Below, one piece after another: positions 1 to 12,300 of a DNA stretch of 64,000 nucleotides (position 1 is the first letter of the stretch; the number at the start of each line of letters is the position of its first letter). Made by a program: the position numbers and the translations under genes. This DNA is from Ditylenchus dipsaci. Its lineage: Eukaryota; Nematoda; Chromadorea; Rhabditida; Anguinidae. The stretch lies in NCBI GenBank assembly GCA_004194705.1, contig SADC01000002.1, positions 806,001-870,000 of the forward strand, given 5' to 3'. Under the pieces are notes generated by a model. That model did no database searches. It saw only the letters and a program-made list of their open reading frames with translations, and was not told the origin of the DNA.

Positions 1-480
1 ACTGGGGCCTACCGCATAAAGAAACTCTGGTATGCGTACATTTTTGTTCATCCAGAGTCATTCTCGAGTGATTTGCGTCTAAGGTATGTGGGTGTGAGCA
101 TCTCAACCCAATCAACCAAGCCCCCTGCGCCCCGAAGGGGCTTTTAAGACGGTAAAAAGTCATTTTTTTTTCAAAATGCCCAAAACTCAATTATTTATGA
201 CTAGAATACATTTTTGTTCATCCAGAGTCATTCTCGAGTGATTTGCGTCTAAGGTATGTGGGTGTGAGCATCTCAACTCCAAGCAACCAAGCCCCGAAGA
301 AGGCTTGGGGCTTGGTTGGTTAGAGATGCGCTCACTCACTAACCTCAGACATAATTCCGAGCAAGACTCTCGAACAAAAATGTATTTAGAGCTCTTTTTG
401 CCCAGCTCCAGTGACCAAAACATGCCAAAACAGGCGAATGGTCGAAATTTAAAAATGTCCAAAACTAAATTTTTATGGGG
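1..480. repeat. GC-hairpin-core fold-back element, two damaged copies
   Basis: Two adjacent partial copies of the family described at 51050-51853. Each has the arm text around ATCCAGAGTCATTCTCGAG and GTCTAAGGTATGTGGGTGTG, followed by half of the GC-rich core (near 120-140 and 285-310). The text at 130-200 recurs inverted at about 2340-2440, so these copies are arms of a larger family. The open frames here are translations of the repeat, not genes. Confidence 0.75.
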
Positions 481-639
481 CGGGCCTCCCCCCCATCAGG
501 ATTTTTAAGCCTTTTTTCGTTTTTTTCAGCCTTTTTTGATTTTTTGGCCAGTTTCACAAAATTTTTAGATTTTTTGCCTTGGTCCCTCAAGATGAACTAA
601 CCACAAAAAGTACCTAAGACTTTTCAAAAGATAGAATTC

Positions 640-800
640 GAGCATAGCTTTGTTAACTGGTGAGCTTGAGAGTTAGAGATGCATGCACTCACTTACCTTA
701 GACATGATTCCGAGCAAGACTCTTGATAAAAAATATATACACAGAATCTTTTGCCCAAATGTAGTGACCAAAAAATGGAAGAATACCCTTAATGGTGGTG
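640..800. repeat. Partial hairpin-core arm
   Basis: A single variant-B arm (GAGAGTTAGAGATGC..., CTCACTTACCTTAGACATG) without its partner or core. It is a truncated member of the window-wide hairpin family. Confidence 0.6.
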
Positions 801-2215
801 GTTTACCTCCGGGGAACGGGCAAAAAGTCGAAGTTTTAGTAAAAAACTTTTTTTAAAAAGTAAGTCAGTGCGATACCCTTCAAGCATCCTGAGCACTTTT
901 GGTCGACCATTGAGACCAAGCTCCCTGGACAAGTGCAATATTTGCAACTTTTTCTTTTTCAAAAACCTTTCTACCCTAAAATAAAGTTAGTCAAAAAAAC
1001 ACTTATGGCAACAAAATATTAAAAAATTTCTCTTTATTTACCTAAATCCTTATTAAATCACCTTTAATCCAGTGGTTCATTTCTTCTGTTGCTCTATCCG
1101 CTTGCTCCTAGACAATCACAAAAGTGAGGTTCATATGCCCCTCGCTTCATTTCAAAGTCCTTCATTGCCTCCCACTCACCCATTTAATTGAATGGGAATG
1201 GTTTGTAATCTGATCACGGAAGTTGCCAGGCCTTCTGTTTCGATAACAAATATTTTTATTTTGATAGCCACATGTGACGTTGGCTGCACCAAATAGTCAC
1301 ACTACTGACTGCTATACTAAACACTTTAAGATGTTGTTGAACCTGAATAATACTAATTCTTTTACCAAAAGCTATTTTTTATCATTGCCTTTTATGTTTT
1401 GATTTTCTTAAACTTTCCAGGTATTTTTAATTAAATTACAGAAAATCTGTGTAAGACCACCCGAAAGTTTTTTCCACAGCTAGGTTCGATTTTTTACTTC
1501 AATTTTAAATTTCTTTCCCAAATTTTAACTGACTTGATAGCTGTAGACGTTCTCGCAAGTTATAAAACATAATCTATAACTGTACATTGATAACTGTTGA
1601 TATCGTTATCGACATGACTAAAACTGACTAAATTTTTAGATTGCGGGATTTTCCTTGATTATCAAAAGTTAACAAACGGGAAACTAATTTCTACAGCTAT
1701 CAACGTAGAGCTACCGATTATTTTCTAAATTATAATAGAAACTTTATATAATTTGTATATAACTGTAAAATTTACGTATATTATTTGAGTAATTTATAAC
1801 AGTTAATTAGCGTGAAGTTAATTTTAATTAATTTCTATTTTTTAAAAATACCAGAAAGTTTTGTATAAAGATTTCCATGCTGTAACCCTGATCAGTCCTG
1901 TTTAATAACGTAACTTTTAAAACCATCGAAGAAATTGGAACCCTTCCAAAAAAGACGAACGAATAAGACTGGGGAAATTTTTTGAAAATTTTGGTAAAAA
2001 TGAAAACCCAGCTGGGAGTCGAATTAGAGGGAGTCGTCTTATGTCAATAGTCTTTGTTGTATTTTTGATTTTTTATTTTCGGGTCGTAATAGCTTTTACT
2101 TTAAGGATTTGTACAGTCAGTATCTTACGATTATGATGCAATGATAGGTAGGCTACTTTAAATTATTATTTTTGGCAGTACGAAAAATGACTTTTACCGT
2201 CTTAAAAATAAGATA
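801..2215. other. AT-rich non-coding stretch
   Basis: I see no coding frame, RNA gene or clear repeat boundary here. The sequence is AT-rich with short stop-laden frames on both strands. It may hold upstream exons or regulatory DNA of the mucin-like gene, but nothing shows this. Confidence 0.4.
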
Positions 2216-2219
2216 ATGA

Positions 2220-2850
2220 CATTTTTTCAATGGCGTTATCTGACCCTACTGGAGTGCAACCCGCCCCGCCCCTTAAATCTATTTTTTAAAGTGTTTCCAA
2301 ACACCCTATATCGACCTGAAATTGCCTCAGAAACTCGAAAAAGACATTATTTTTGTTTCTAGTCAATAAATAATTGAGTTTTGGGCATTTTGAAAAAAAA
2401 ATGACTTTTTACCGTCTTAAAAGCCCCCTCGGGGGCGCAGGGGCTTGGTTGATTGGGTTGAGATGCTCACACCCACATACCTTAGACGCAAATCACTCGA
2501 GAATGACTCTGGATGAACAAAATGTACGCATAACAGAGTTTCTTTATGCGGTAGGCCCCAGTTAACAAAACTATGTTCAACATCTTCCTTTTTCTATTAG
2601 ATTGGTCTAATTTCGGTCTTTCCCCACTCCGAAATAGCCCTAAGTCCCGTCAAAAATGGTCAAAATAGGTATTTTGGGTGGTCCCAAAACTCAATTTTTT
2701 ATTGACTAGAACTCAAAATAATGTCTTTTTCTAGCTTCTGAGGCAATTTCAGGTCGATATAGGGTGTTTGGAAACACTTAAAAAAACACTTAAAAAACAT
2801 TTGGGGGGGGGGGGGGTGGGCGGTAGGAGGTGGGTGTGTATACTCCGTTA
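2220..2850. repeat. Fold-back element centred on the GC hairpin family
   Basis: Left arm text (AACACCCTATATCGACCTG, TTGCCTCAGAAACTCG) at about 2300-2345 recurs inverted at about 2725-2785. Between them lies a variant-A hairpin-family copy (core near 2420-2450). The outer ends are C-rich (about 2260) and G-rich (about 2800-2825, a run of 13 or more G). Length is about 0.6 kb. Confidence 0.7.
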
Positions 2851-3004
2851 GCGCCCGTTATCTATATGAAATTTACCCTTTGGTCACATTAAGAGGTCGA
2901 ATTCGAAATAAAGTGCCGTCTAGAAATTGTCATTTGTTTGTCTAAATGCAAATTTAACTAAACTAACTTAATACGCCATCATGTGGGGTTTTCTATATTA
3001 GATT

Positions 3005-3685
3005 TGTGGACGCTACTGTCATATACCCCCCCCCCCCAAAAAAGCTACTGTAATATACCCCTTCGGGGGCGCAGGGGCTTGGGGCTTGGAGTTGAGATGC
3101 GCACACCCACATACCTTAGACACAAATCACTCGAAAGCGACTCTGGATGCATGAAAAAACATGCATACCAGAGTTATTATGCGGTAGGCCCCAGTATTCA
3201 AAACTATGTTCAACATCTTTTTTTCCCGAAGAGCATTTCCCCTCGTTCTATAAGGCCAGGCCAGAGGCCCAGCATCCAAAAATTCAGCCTAGCACCCAAA
3301 AAGTGCTAGGCCTATGAGTAAACCCACGAGTCCACCCCGCTGATGGGCTTGGTCCATGAAAAGTACTTATACTTATGCCTGCACCACAAGTTCCTGGGTT
3401 TGAAAGTACTCTTAGACGCTTAGAGAATTATTACTCTAATGATTCCAACCATCTCGAGAAGTGGCCCCTGTATCATTCCTTCCCCTCCCAATACAGCCCG
3501 CAATCCCATTTAAATTGCTTTTCTGGTCCTTTTACGGCGAAATTATTGTGTAAAAATGGTTTTTGACCATCCCTAAAAAAGTCGGTTTTTGGGGGGGGGT
3601 ATATGACAGTAGGTCGATTATTGGGGGGGGTATATTACAGTAGCGCTTTTTGGGGGGGGGTATATTACAGTAGCGCCGATTTGTG
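3005..3685. repeat. Inverted-repeat element with ends GCGCTACTGTAATATACCCCC
   Basis: The word GCTACTGT(C/A)ATATAC followed by a C-run occurs twice at about 3010-3060 and three times inverted (G-run then TATATTACAGTAGCGC) at about 3588-3677. A hairpin-family copy lies inside (3060-3200). The same terminal word occurs inverted around 48785 and 49040. Flanking text at 3200-3580 shows no gene. Confidence 0.65.
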
Positions 3686-3771
3686 TTTAGACAAAAAAAA
3701 AATGACAATTTCTAGGGAACACTTTATTTCGACCTCCCACTGTGACCAAGGGTTATTGTTTCGAATTTTAG

Positions 3772-5593
3772 TGTCAATGTCATTTTCCACGGAATCCACC
3801 ACACCAACCACTAGTAAGTGATAAAAAAAATTCATTCATGGATAATTTGGCTACGTTACCAATTTTTAGCCAAAGCAACTACCACCACCACACCTACTAC
3901 CACCACCACTACAACCACAATCACTACAACTGCAGCCCCTACGACTACTACAGCTGCTCCGACTACTACAACTGCAGCCCCTACGACTACGACAGCTGCT
4001 CCGACTACTACAACTGCAGCTCCTACGACTACCACGGCCGCACCAACCACCTCCACAGCTGCTCCGACTACTACGACAGCAGCTGCAACTACGACAACAG
4101 CCGCCACTACTGCCGCTACCACTACCACAGCGGTTCCCACCACAGCTGCTCCGACCACCACCAGTGCTGGTCCGACCACAGTGGCCCCCACTACAGCTGG
4201 ACCCACTACTCCTGGACCCACCACTGCTGCAGCAACAACAGCTGGATCCACCACTGCTGACCCACTGCTGCTGCAGCAATAACAGCTGACCCACCACTGC
4301 TGCAGCAACAACAGCTGGACCCACCACTGCTGGACCCACTGCTGCTGCAGCAATAACAGCTGGACCACCACTGCTGGACTCACTACTGCTGCAGCAACAA
4401 CAGGTGGACCACCACTGCTGGACCCACTACTGCTGCAGCAACAACAGGTAGACCCACCACTGCTGGACCCACTACTGCTGCAGCAATAACAGCTGGCCGA
4501 CTACAGCAGGTCAAACAACAGCCGGACCGACCACAGTTGGAGTAACTACCGCTAAACCAGTTACAATTGCTCTAGCTGCAGCTGGACCTGCCGCAGGTGG
4601 ACAAGCCGCAACTGGACCGATTACAGCTGGACCTTCTACAGTGGGACCATCCTCGGCTGGATCTAGTACATCTGGACCAACCACGGCTGGAGCTACAACA
4701 GCAGGAGTTACCACAGTTGGAGCCACTACAGCTGGATCAACCGCAGCTGGAGCTACTACTGCAACAGCCACACCTACTGGAAGCACAGTAAAAGCAGCTA
4801 ATACTTCAAGTGCTGCTGTGAACACAAGTTTAGCACTGACTAGCGCAGTAATGTCAAATGTTTCGATGACAACTGTAGCTACCGGTGTCTCTATGTTAGC
4901 GACAGCTGCTAACATGACCACAGCTGGCTCACCTGCAACGATGGCAGTGGCATCTAATGCAACTACAGCCAAACCAGCATCACTTACATCCATGCCTGCA
5001 AATGTGACTCTTCAAAGTATTTTATTAATCAAATAGAATTGAGGAAATTTTTAAATTATATGATTTCTAGCAATTCTTCAATCATCTTCTATTGGTTGGT
5101 TGGCTATTTTTGATCAAAAAAATTCCGATTTTTATATAGCTTTTTAAAATACAATCTTGCGTGAGTGATGATAAAGAAAATTCTTCGGGAGGGTAAGACG
5201 ATTCGCCCTAGGGACAGTTCCCCTTGGTTTTTTAAATCTAGGCAAAAACAAAGACATTGAACAAGATTTGTTAGCTGGATCCTACCTCATACAAAATTCC
5301 AGCTTAGCGCTTGCTTTATTTGAAAAACACAATATAAAGCGATGAAAGACATAATCCTAAAAATAGAGGTTGCCACTCTATTAGAGAAAATACGGTGAGC
5401 TTTGCTATTGAACACCAATTTTTTCGTTGGATGGCCGAAAAATTAACCACTTTAAATAATGTAATTTTAGCTGCAGTTGTAAACGCATCAGTAGCTGCTC
5501 CAACCGTCTCTGGCTCAACTATGGCAAGCATAGCTGGAACAGCAGTACCATCTACACCATTACCAAGTGGCTCCACTACTACGCCTGCTTCTG
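3772..5593 (+). CDS. Mucin-like gene, 5' exon block (Thr/Ala/Pro tandem repeats)
   Basis: Three exons, at 3772-3813, 3870-5016 and 5471-5593, joined by a 56-bp intron (donor GTAAGT, acceptor TTTTTAG) and a 454-bp intron (donor GTATTT, acceptor ATTTTAG). Both junctions keep phase. The product is almost wholly low-complexity: runs of Thr, then repeats such as TTAAP, then units of about TTAGP/TTAGA, then Thr/Ala/Ser/Val-rich text with possible N-glycosylation sites. This is the composition of an O-glycosylated secreted mucin or surface-coat protein. A signal-peptide exon is not identified and should lie upstream of 3772. The repeat block at about 4255-4500 breaks frame several times because individual copies lack one base (for example GGACCACC where sister copies read GGACCCACC). 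The last exon ends in phase 1 at a GTAGGC donor and fits the exon starting at 20938. Long alanine/valine-rich frames on the other strand are shadows. Confidence 0.7.
3870..4640 (+). repeat. Coding minisatellite of the mucin-like gene
   Basis: Threonine-codon tandem repeats start with (ACC/ACT) runs, then ACGACTACTACAGCTGCTCC-type units, then units like ACCACTGCTGCAGCAACAAC followed by AGCTGGACC. Copies differ by substitutions and by single-base gaps. These are PTS-rich repeats of the kind that vary in number between alleles. Confidence 0.85.
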
Positions 5594-5761
5594 GTAGGCA
5601 ACTTGTCCAAAATTTGAATTTTTTTAATGCGTCAAATAGGGCATAGATTTTTGGCAGTTTTTTGGCAAATGTTTTGAGTGTGTGTCTCTTTTGGACTTTT
5701 ATTTCTTTTCCTGTTTAGGACACAAATTTGAGCCCGTCTTGACATTCTTTTATCGTGACAT

Positions 5762-7522
5762 ACAGTTAACTCAGGGATCATAAGCGTCCTGAATTTTCAG
5801 AATGTGCTGAATTTCAGCCAAAGATTCTGAAAATTAAATTCATCTGAATTTTGAAAAAAATTCTGAATTTGTCTGAATTTCAGATTTATTGTTTATTTTT
5901 CCAGTCACGCAATTTTTTTCTTTTTTTCAAATTTTTTCTGCTATTTTTGGGTTACTGTGCATTAATAATTCTTATTTGTTTTAGTATTGATGGCTCCTAA
6001 TGGCTCATTTATAAACGTTGTTGTGGTCGTCGTCGTTGTCGTTGGAATAATTTTTTTTATAAAAGCATTTTTACGCCAACGACGACGACAACGACGGCTA
6101 GGGGAAACTTGCCGAAAACGAAATTTGACAAACGTATGTTTTGCCAAAAAGAAATTTGCCAAAACGAAATTTGCCAAATCGAAATGCGCCAAAACGAAAT
6201 TTGCCGAAACGAAATTTGCCGAAACGAAATTTGGCCAGCGAACCAACAGGGGGACCAAGGCAGTTTTTACGTTTTTTTCGAAATTTACGAAACTGTGTCC
6301 TAACTACCTAAAACCACCCCAAACAACCAAAAACCAACTAAAACAGCAAAAACCACCCAAAATCACACTAAACAACCAAAAACACCTCAAACCACCCGAA
6401 ACCATCCAAAACTTGGTTGGTTCAGACTAAAAATTCAAATTCCCGCAAAATTTTGTTTAGTGTAGTTTTGGATGGTTTCGGGTGGTTTGAGGTGTTTTGG
6501 TTGTTTAGTGTGATTTTGGGTGGTTTTGCTGTTTTAGTTGGTTTTGGTTGTTTGGGTGTTTTAGGTAGTTAGGACACAGTTTCGTAAATTTCGAAAAAAA
6601 CGTAAAAACTGCCTTGGTCCCCCCTGTTGGTTCGCTGGCCAAATTTCGTTTCGGCAAATTTCGTTTCGGCAAATTTCGTTTTGGCGCATTTCGATTTGGC
6701 AAATTTCGTTTTGGCAAATTTCGTTTGGCAAAACATACGTTTGTCAAATTTCGTTTTTGGCAAGTTTCCCCTAGCCACAACGACGACCTATTTATAAAAA
6801 ATCCAACGACAACGACGATGAACACGACAACAAAAATTTTTTCTTTTAAGTCAAGCAAATATTGTATTTAAAGCCAAAATTTGAAGGAGCACAGGATTTC
6901 CCACACGTTTCACCTCGAAATCTTGACTGAAAATGAAAAACTTCTCCAACTTGAAAAAAAATTCGTTGTCGTTAGCGTTGTCGTTGGCGTTGTCGTTGGA
7001 TTTTTTTATAAAAGAGTCGTCATTGTCGTCGTCATTGGCGTAAAAACGCATTTATAAAACATTTTTTCCAACGACAACGCCAATGACGACGACAACGACA
7101 ACGTATAAATGAGCCGTAAGAGAACAATTGTTCAAATCAGAGACGAGAAGATCAAAGGCATTTAGAAGAGCAAAAAGGAGAAAAATACGCCTACTGTTTG
7201 ATCTACGGCAGCCACATTAGCCTCGGATCAACTGGAAAAACAGCAAACGTGCAATAGTGCAAACGAAAGTAAATTTTGATCTAACATATGTTAAAATGTA
7301 TAATTTCCTTTGAAGAACAATGTGTTGTTAAGGAAGATTGGAGCGTGGGAAAAGTACTTCTGATTGTTAACTCACCTATGGTTATTGTTTTGATGAAATT
7401 CTAATAAAATTCAGATTGAAAATCGTCCTCTGCAATTTGTCTGAATTTTGAGCTTAAATCTGAATTTTTGAGATTTTTATCTGAATTTTGAGCTGGTCGA
7501 CTTGGGATCCCTGAGTAACTGC
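5762..7522. mobile_element. TIR element with ends CAGTTA(A)CTCAGGGATC
   Basis: The left end (CAGTTAACTCAGGGATC) at about 5763 is matched by GATCCCTGAGTAACTG at about 7506-7521. Both ends are followed inward by text rich in CTGAATTTTGA and TCTGAATTT words. No transposase frame is visible; the interior holds the fold-back structure at 5985-7120. Confidence 0.65.
5985..7120. repeat. Nested fold-back with GCCAAAACGAAATTT and GTCGTTGGCGTT words
   Basis: Left arm: CGTCGTTGTCGTTGG, then GGCTAGGGGAAACTTGCC, then about seven tandem copies of a roughly 15-bp word (GCCAAAACGAAATTT). Then come GGGGGACCAAGGCAGT and ACCACCCAAA-type repeats. The order is mirrored from about 6430 to 6850. A further GTCGTTGGCGTTGTCG hairpin follows (6955-7110), and an outer word (GGCTCATTTATA) closes the structure at 6003 and, inverted, at about 7110. 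The lysine/asparagine-rich open frames here are translations of the repeat words. Confidence 0.75.
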
Positions 7523-8240
7523 ATATGCTGGCCTAATCCGCACCTAACATAAAAATTCATGAAAAGACAGAATGCCAAAATGGGCGCTCATTCGCGGTCT
7601 CTAGTGCAAAAATCATGATTTTGTCTTCGAACATGTATTCATCTACATCTCTATTGTCTCCCTTGAACCTTTGAATGTGAATAATGAGTATAAAGCAAAG
7701 GAAGTTTTTTCAGCATCAAGTGTGGTGCTGAAAGATTTATTTGTTGAAAGCCAACAAATGTTTGCTTGCCAAAACAAATCGCCTCTCTGGGGAGTGCCAA
7801 GTGCTGACACACACAGCTCTTTTGCTGGTGAATTTTATCAGCGTAAGCAAAGAGTCATTCATCTCTTTTTTCTGCGGCAATATGTGTTTTAGTAGGGATT
7901 TCTCAACTAAAAATATTTTTACGTTTATTCAGCGAAAAAAGAAAAATTTACACATACAGCCTTAGTATATCTTGTATGAAGGCGAAAAAAAACTGCTCCC
8001 CTAAACTGTTTTTTTTCGGTTTTTTTGGTTAACTGTAAATATGGTTTAAAAGTCTCCTAAGTAATTTTTATACGCCAGAAACGATAAAAAAAAAGTTGTT
8101 CTTAACAATTTCCGCACTAAAAAGTTAAGTTCAACAAAAAGTTAGTTACAAAGACTGACCAACTGCCTTGGTCCACCAAGGTAATTAAACCAAAAAGGTA
8201 CCTATACATCTTAAAAAAACCAAAAAAAGATGGAATTCGA
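7523..8240. other. Non-coding intronic stretch
   Basis: There are short open frames only (for example 7671-7892), with no splice context or family resemblance I recognise. Near 8165 is a copy of the CCTTGGTCC module that recurs in the fold-back elements. Confidence 0.35.
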
Positions 8241-8254
8241 ACATAGTTTGTTAG

Positions 8255-8470
8255 CTGGGCCTACCGCATAAAGAAACTCTGGTATGCATATTGTTTTTAT
8301 GCATCCAGAGTTACTCCGAGTGATTTGCGTCTGAGATATGTGGGTGTGAGCATCTCAACTCCAAGCCCCAAGCCCCTGCGATCCCTTCGGGGGCGCAGGG
8401 GCTTGGTTGGTTAGAGATGCGCGCACCCACTTACCTTAGACACTATTCCGAGACTATAACCTTTAATTCA
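8255..8470. repeat. Hairpin-core family copy
   Basis: A complete core: variant-A arm (CCTACCGCATAAAGAAACTC to CATCTCAACTCCAAG), GC hairpin at about 8370-8405 and variant-B arm (TTAGAGATGCGCGCACCCAC, ACCTTAGACACTATTCCGAG). Confidence 0.8.
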
Positions 8471-8479
8471 AATGTTTTT

Positions 8480-9385
8480 GTCTCGAGAGGAATTTGAAAT
8501 ATGACAGTCGAAGTTTAGATCTAAGGCAGTTTTACATGCAAATCGGGCACGTTGATCACGAATCTGGTGTAAGAATTTTAGGTTTGATGTGAAAAAAAAT
8601 TTCACGTCAAAAGCTGTAAAGAGTTAGGACGACTAGCAAACTTCAAAGGCCATTTTCGGCATCCTACCCCACCCCACTCACAGAAAATTTATATACGGTT
8701 TGAAAGCTGATGAATAGAGCTTTTCGAAAGCATGAAATTTAGTTTGGTCCAATAGACAAAAATGTTGAGAAAAATAGACTTTTATGAGAAAAAGTCGAGT
8801 TCAGAAAATGCTTTTTTACCTAATTACCACTGTTGTTCCGAATCTTGTGATCGTGACCGAAGCTTGTAATACCTCGTTGAAAAGCCCATCATCTGGGCTT
8901 TCAAATGCTATATCACACTTTAGACAAACATGATGAAGAGTGCCCTAAATAATCAAAAGTTTGCATGATTGTCAAATTTCGGAATTCTTGACTTCGGAAG
9001 CCATTATCTCAAAACTGAATGAGAGATCGAAAAATCGATGCGTGCCATCGTGTTCAGCGTATCGTAAATAGAATATTACTGTAATAAGCTGGCATACCCA
9101 AAAAATTGCTATCGGCATCTTTAGGTTCACTTTTTACAAAAATCGCTCTTAAATAAAGTGTGGAGGTCTTTATAAATTTTAAAAGAAGATTTTGAAAAAT
9201 ATTAGAAGTCTCGGTATTTCAAACCATGAACATTTTAGCTATCATTTTTTATGAAAAATCCATTTCTAGTATGAAAATAAGTAGTAAACCAAAACAGCTT
9301 TTTTCGACACATTTGCATGTCCAAATACAACGTACACACATAAACTTAACCGTATAATAATATTTGAACAACAATACAATTTTAA
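8480..9385. repeat. Diverged dispersed repeat (CACGAATCTGGTGTAAGAATT family)
   Basis: The word ACGAATCTGGTGTAAGAATT near 8558 matches ACATGAATC(C/T)GGTGTCAGAATT-type words at about 26370, 35440 and 56515 and inverted copies near 33810 and 37145. The rest is AT-rich without a coding frame. The last part (about 9320-9385) should include the 3' UTR of the LRR gene; I see no strong AATAAA there on the - strand. Confidence 0.5.
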
Positions 9386-12300
9386 TTAAACAGAAGAAGG
9401 ACCATCCATTTGTGGCACAGGTTTATAGGCAAAAGCCACCCATTGCATATTGCCCATAGCATTGCTTAGTCGCATGATCAGCAAGGCTGTCAATGCTACA
9501 GCAATTGCCAACAAAACCATAATCGAAATTAGGTTGGTTATCAGCCTGGCTAGACTGCCTTTTCTGTTCCCTTTTGGTATTCGCATAGTTGGGAATTGCT
9601 TTCTAGGTAGGTGCCCAATGAGTGTTGCCAGTTGTCGATGAAACAGTAGTACTCGGTGCGATCCTGAAAATGTAGGTAAAGTTTGGTCGGAGATAGGAAA
9701 TAAAATACCAGTTTGTTACTGAGTTTTGTTGCTATGAAATGAGTGGTTAAGTTGTAAAATTTTACAACGCAAATATTAAGAATTTGATAAAGAAATTGCT
9801 ACAGATTTTGAGGATTTTAAATTTTATTTAGGCTGCTTCGACAAACCCAAAATTTCATTTTTTTTAATATTACAACATTTTTGAGTCTTTTTTTCTCAAT
9901 TTTTTTATTTTTCCTTTTTAGAATAAGTCGAGATTTGCATACAGATTTCGTCCATTTGAGGCAAAAAGTTAAGAGGATCGGAGACACTGTAAAGCTATTC
10001 TTGGTCGATCTGAAAAAATCCAGCGAAGTGGTCAAGCAATTTGAAGCGAAACTTAAAAAAAAAGTTCATGGTTTCCATACCATTTTCCTATTCACTGTAT
10101 AAATTTTTTACCTATGACTTAAGAAAATTGCCAGCAACACTAAAAAAGAGGGTTTGAATTGTTAGTTACACGAAAATATGACCTAGATGACTTTGATGGA
10201 GGATCGGGTGCAAATTTTGCCTTGGTCCCCTGCTGTTTTTTAATGTTATCATTGTGATTGTGGATATAGTGGTGATTTAGATTAAAATAACATTAAAAAA
10301 CAGCAGGGGGACTAAGGGAAAATTTGCGCCAGATTCTACATTAGCCGCATCTAAATATTAAAATTTAATTTCATGCAAAAAACACAATATTCTGGTTATT
10401 TGAAAATTAACTCACATAAAAATTTGCCTGTTGTTTTAGTACATTATCCAGCGTCATCAAAGAACAGTCACATTCCAGTGGGTTTACACCCAAATCCAGC
10501 TCCTTTAAACACTTTAATTGCTTCTCAGAAAATCGTCCCACATCCTGTAGCTGGTTTTCCCTCAAAACCAATTCCACCACACAAGCTGGTAATTCTTCGG
10601 CTCCAATTTTTGACAAAATTATTGCTCAGATGAATGGAGGATAGACGAGCTAATTGACTAAAATCGGGAATTTCTTTGAGGTCGCACTCGTTGATGTCCA
10701 GATGCACCAAATTGGGCAAGTTGACTAGCTGTTGGAGTTCGATATTGGGGTTTTTGGACAGATGGAGATGTTGAAGAGAGGGGTATTTGGAAAATAGATC
10801 TGTATCCAGGTCTTCTAAACCGTTGGAGGATATGTCCACAACTGTTAGAGATGGAAAAAGAGGAGTGTTGTAGCCGGGGAAAGACCTAAAAATTGTCAAT
10901 CCGACATAAAAAGTAATAAATAGGCCGCATTTATTGGTCTACCCTGTAGTTCTTCCTACTACCAAATTATTAAAACCTTCTATATTTATTTTAGAAGAAT
11001 CTGGGACTTTAAAAAACCAACCTAATAGAATTGCCCGAGAGGTTCAAAAACCTCAATTTCCCATCAGTAGCACTGCTATCTGTTTGCCCTGCAAACACAC
11101 TCAATAATCTGTTCCTGCTCAAATCTAGGTGCTGAAGCTGAGGCAATAGGTTAAGCCAATTCCTGGGCAGCACTTCTATGGAGTTGTTGGCCAACGAGAG
11201 CACTTCCAAGTGTTTAAACACCTGATATATGGAGTGGAATTGGTGGTTTTCTTCAGTACCCTGTTTTAATCCACTTCCCAAAGGCCATTCCTCCAGACGA
11301 TTATTGTCCAATTCTAGGGTTTGTAGTGTGTTCCCTTGTAGGTTGACTGAGTTCAAATAGTTATTGTTGGCGAACAGCCATCTGACTCGGCAATAGGTCT
11401 GTAGTAGTTGGAGACTGTCCAACTGGGTGTTGGAAATGTCCAGCCATTCTGAATAGAGCTTAAATACAGGGTGTTTATTTTTTATTTTCCGATTTTGATT
11501 TGTCGATTTTTATTGAAAATTTATATCTTTTGTTGAAAATCTTTTTTTGTTAGAAAACTGAGATTTCACCATTTATTTTGGTCTTTACAGATTGTGCATG
11601 TGACGTCAAAAATTGAGTTTTCTGAGTTACGTAGTCAGGGTCGGTTTCAGGGCATTTCAATATTATCAACTGTTATATCATCATCACTATTGTCATTGCG
11701 TGATACTGAGTGATGAAACTTGTAGTGAACACTCTTAATTATCAAATATTCTACTCCTCCAACACGTTTGTTTTTTTATGAGCTTTGCAGCAGGATGGAT
11801 CTTCGCCACACTTCAAAACAGAGGTGAACGACTATCTTAACCAGAAGTTTCCGAATCGTTGGATCGAGCGCGGATCACTAGCGTGGCCACCAAGATTTTC
11901 TGATTTTGTACCTTGCGACTTCTTTTTATGGGCTACATCAAGTCAAAAGTCTATACGTCACCAGCCCTGGACTTGGATGATCTCCATGAAAGAATCGAAG
12001 CTGGCTTTTAAGAAATGCCACAGGACATGATGGACAAGTCTATTGGAGACTATGAACAGCGACTTCACAGTGCAGCAGAAAATAGGAGCCAACACGTAGA
12101 ACACCGATTACATAATAACTTCCATATGTTGTTGTCAGGTATTCATGTCATGAAAATTTGAAAAAAATTCTGCGTATTTTAAAAAATTACCCAAAAACCG
12201 ACCCTAACTTCGGAGACTCAGAGAACCCAATTTTTGACGTCACATGCACATTCTGCAAAGACCAAAATAAATGGTGAAATCTCAGCTTTCTAACAAAAAA

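Noticed and set aside
3856..4383. Long - strand Val/Ala-rich frames opposite the mucin repeats
   Set aside because: They are shadow translations of the Thr-codon tandem repeat; the + strand has acceptor, donors and phase-matched exons.
5962..6871. Several Lys/Asn/Phe-rich open frames on both strands
   Set aside because: They are translations of the GCCAAAACGAAATTT tandem words in a palindrome and mirror each other on the two strands.
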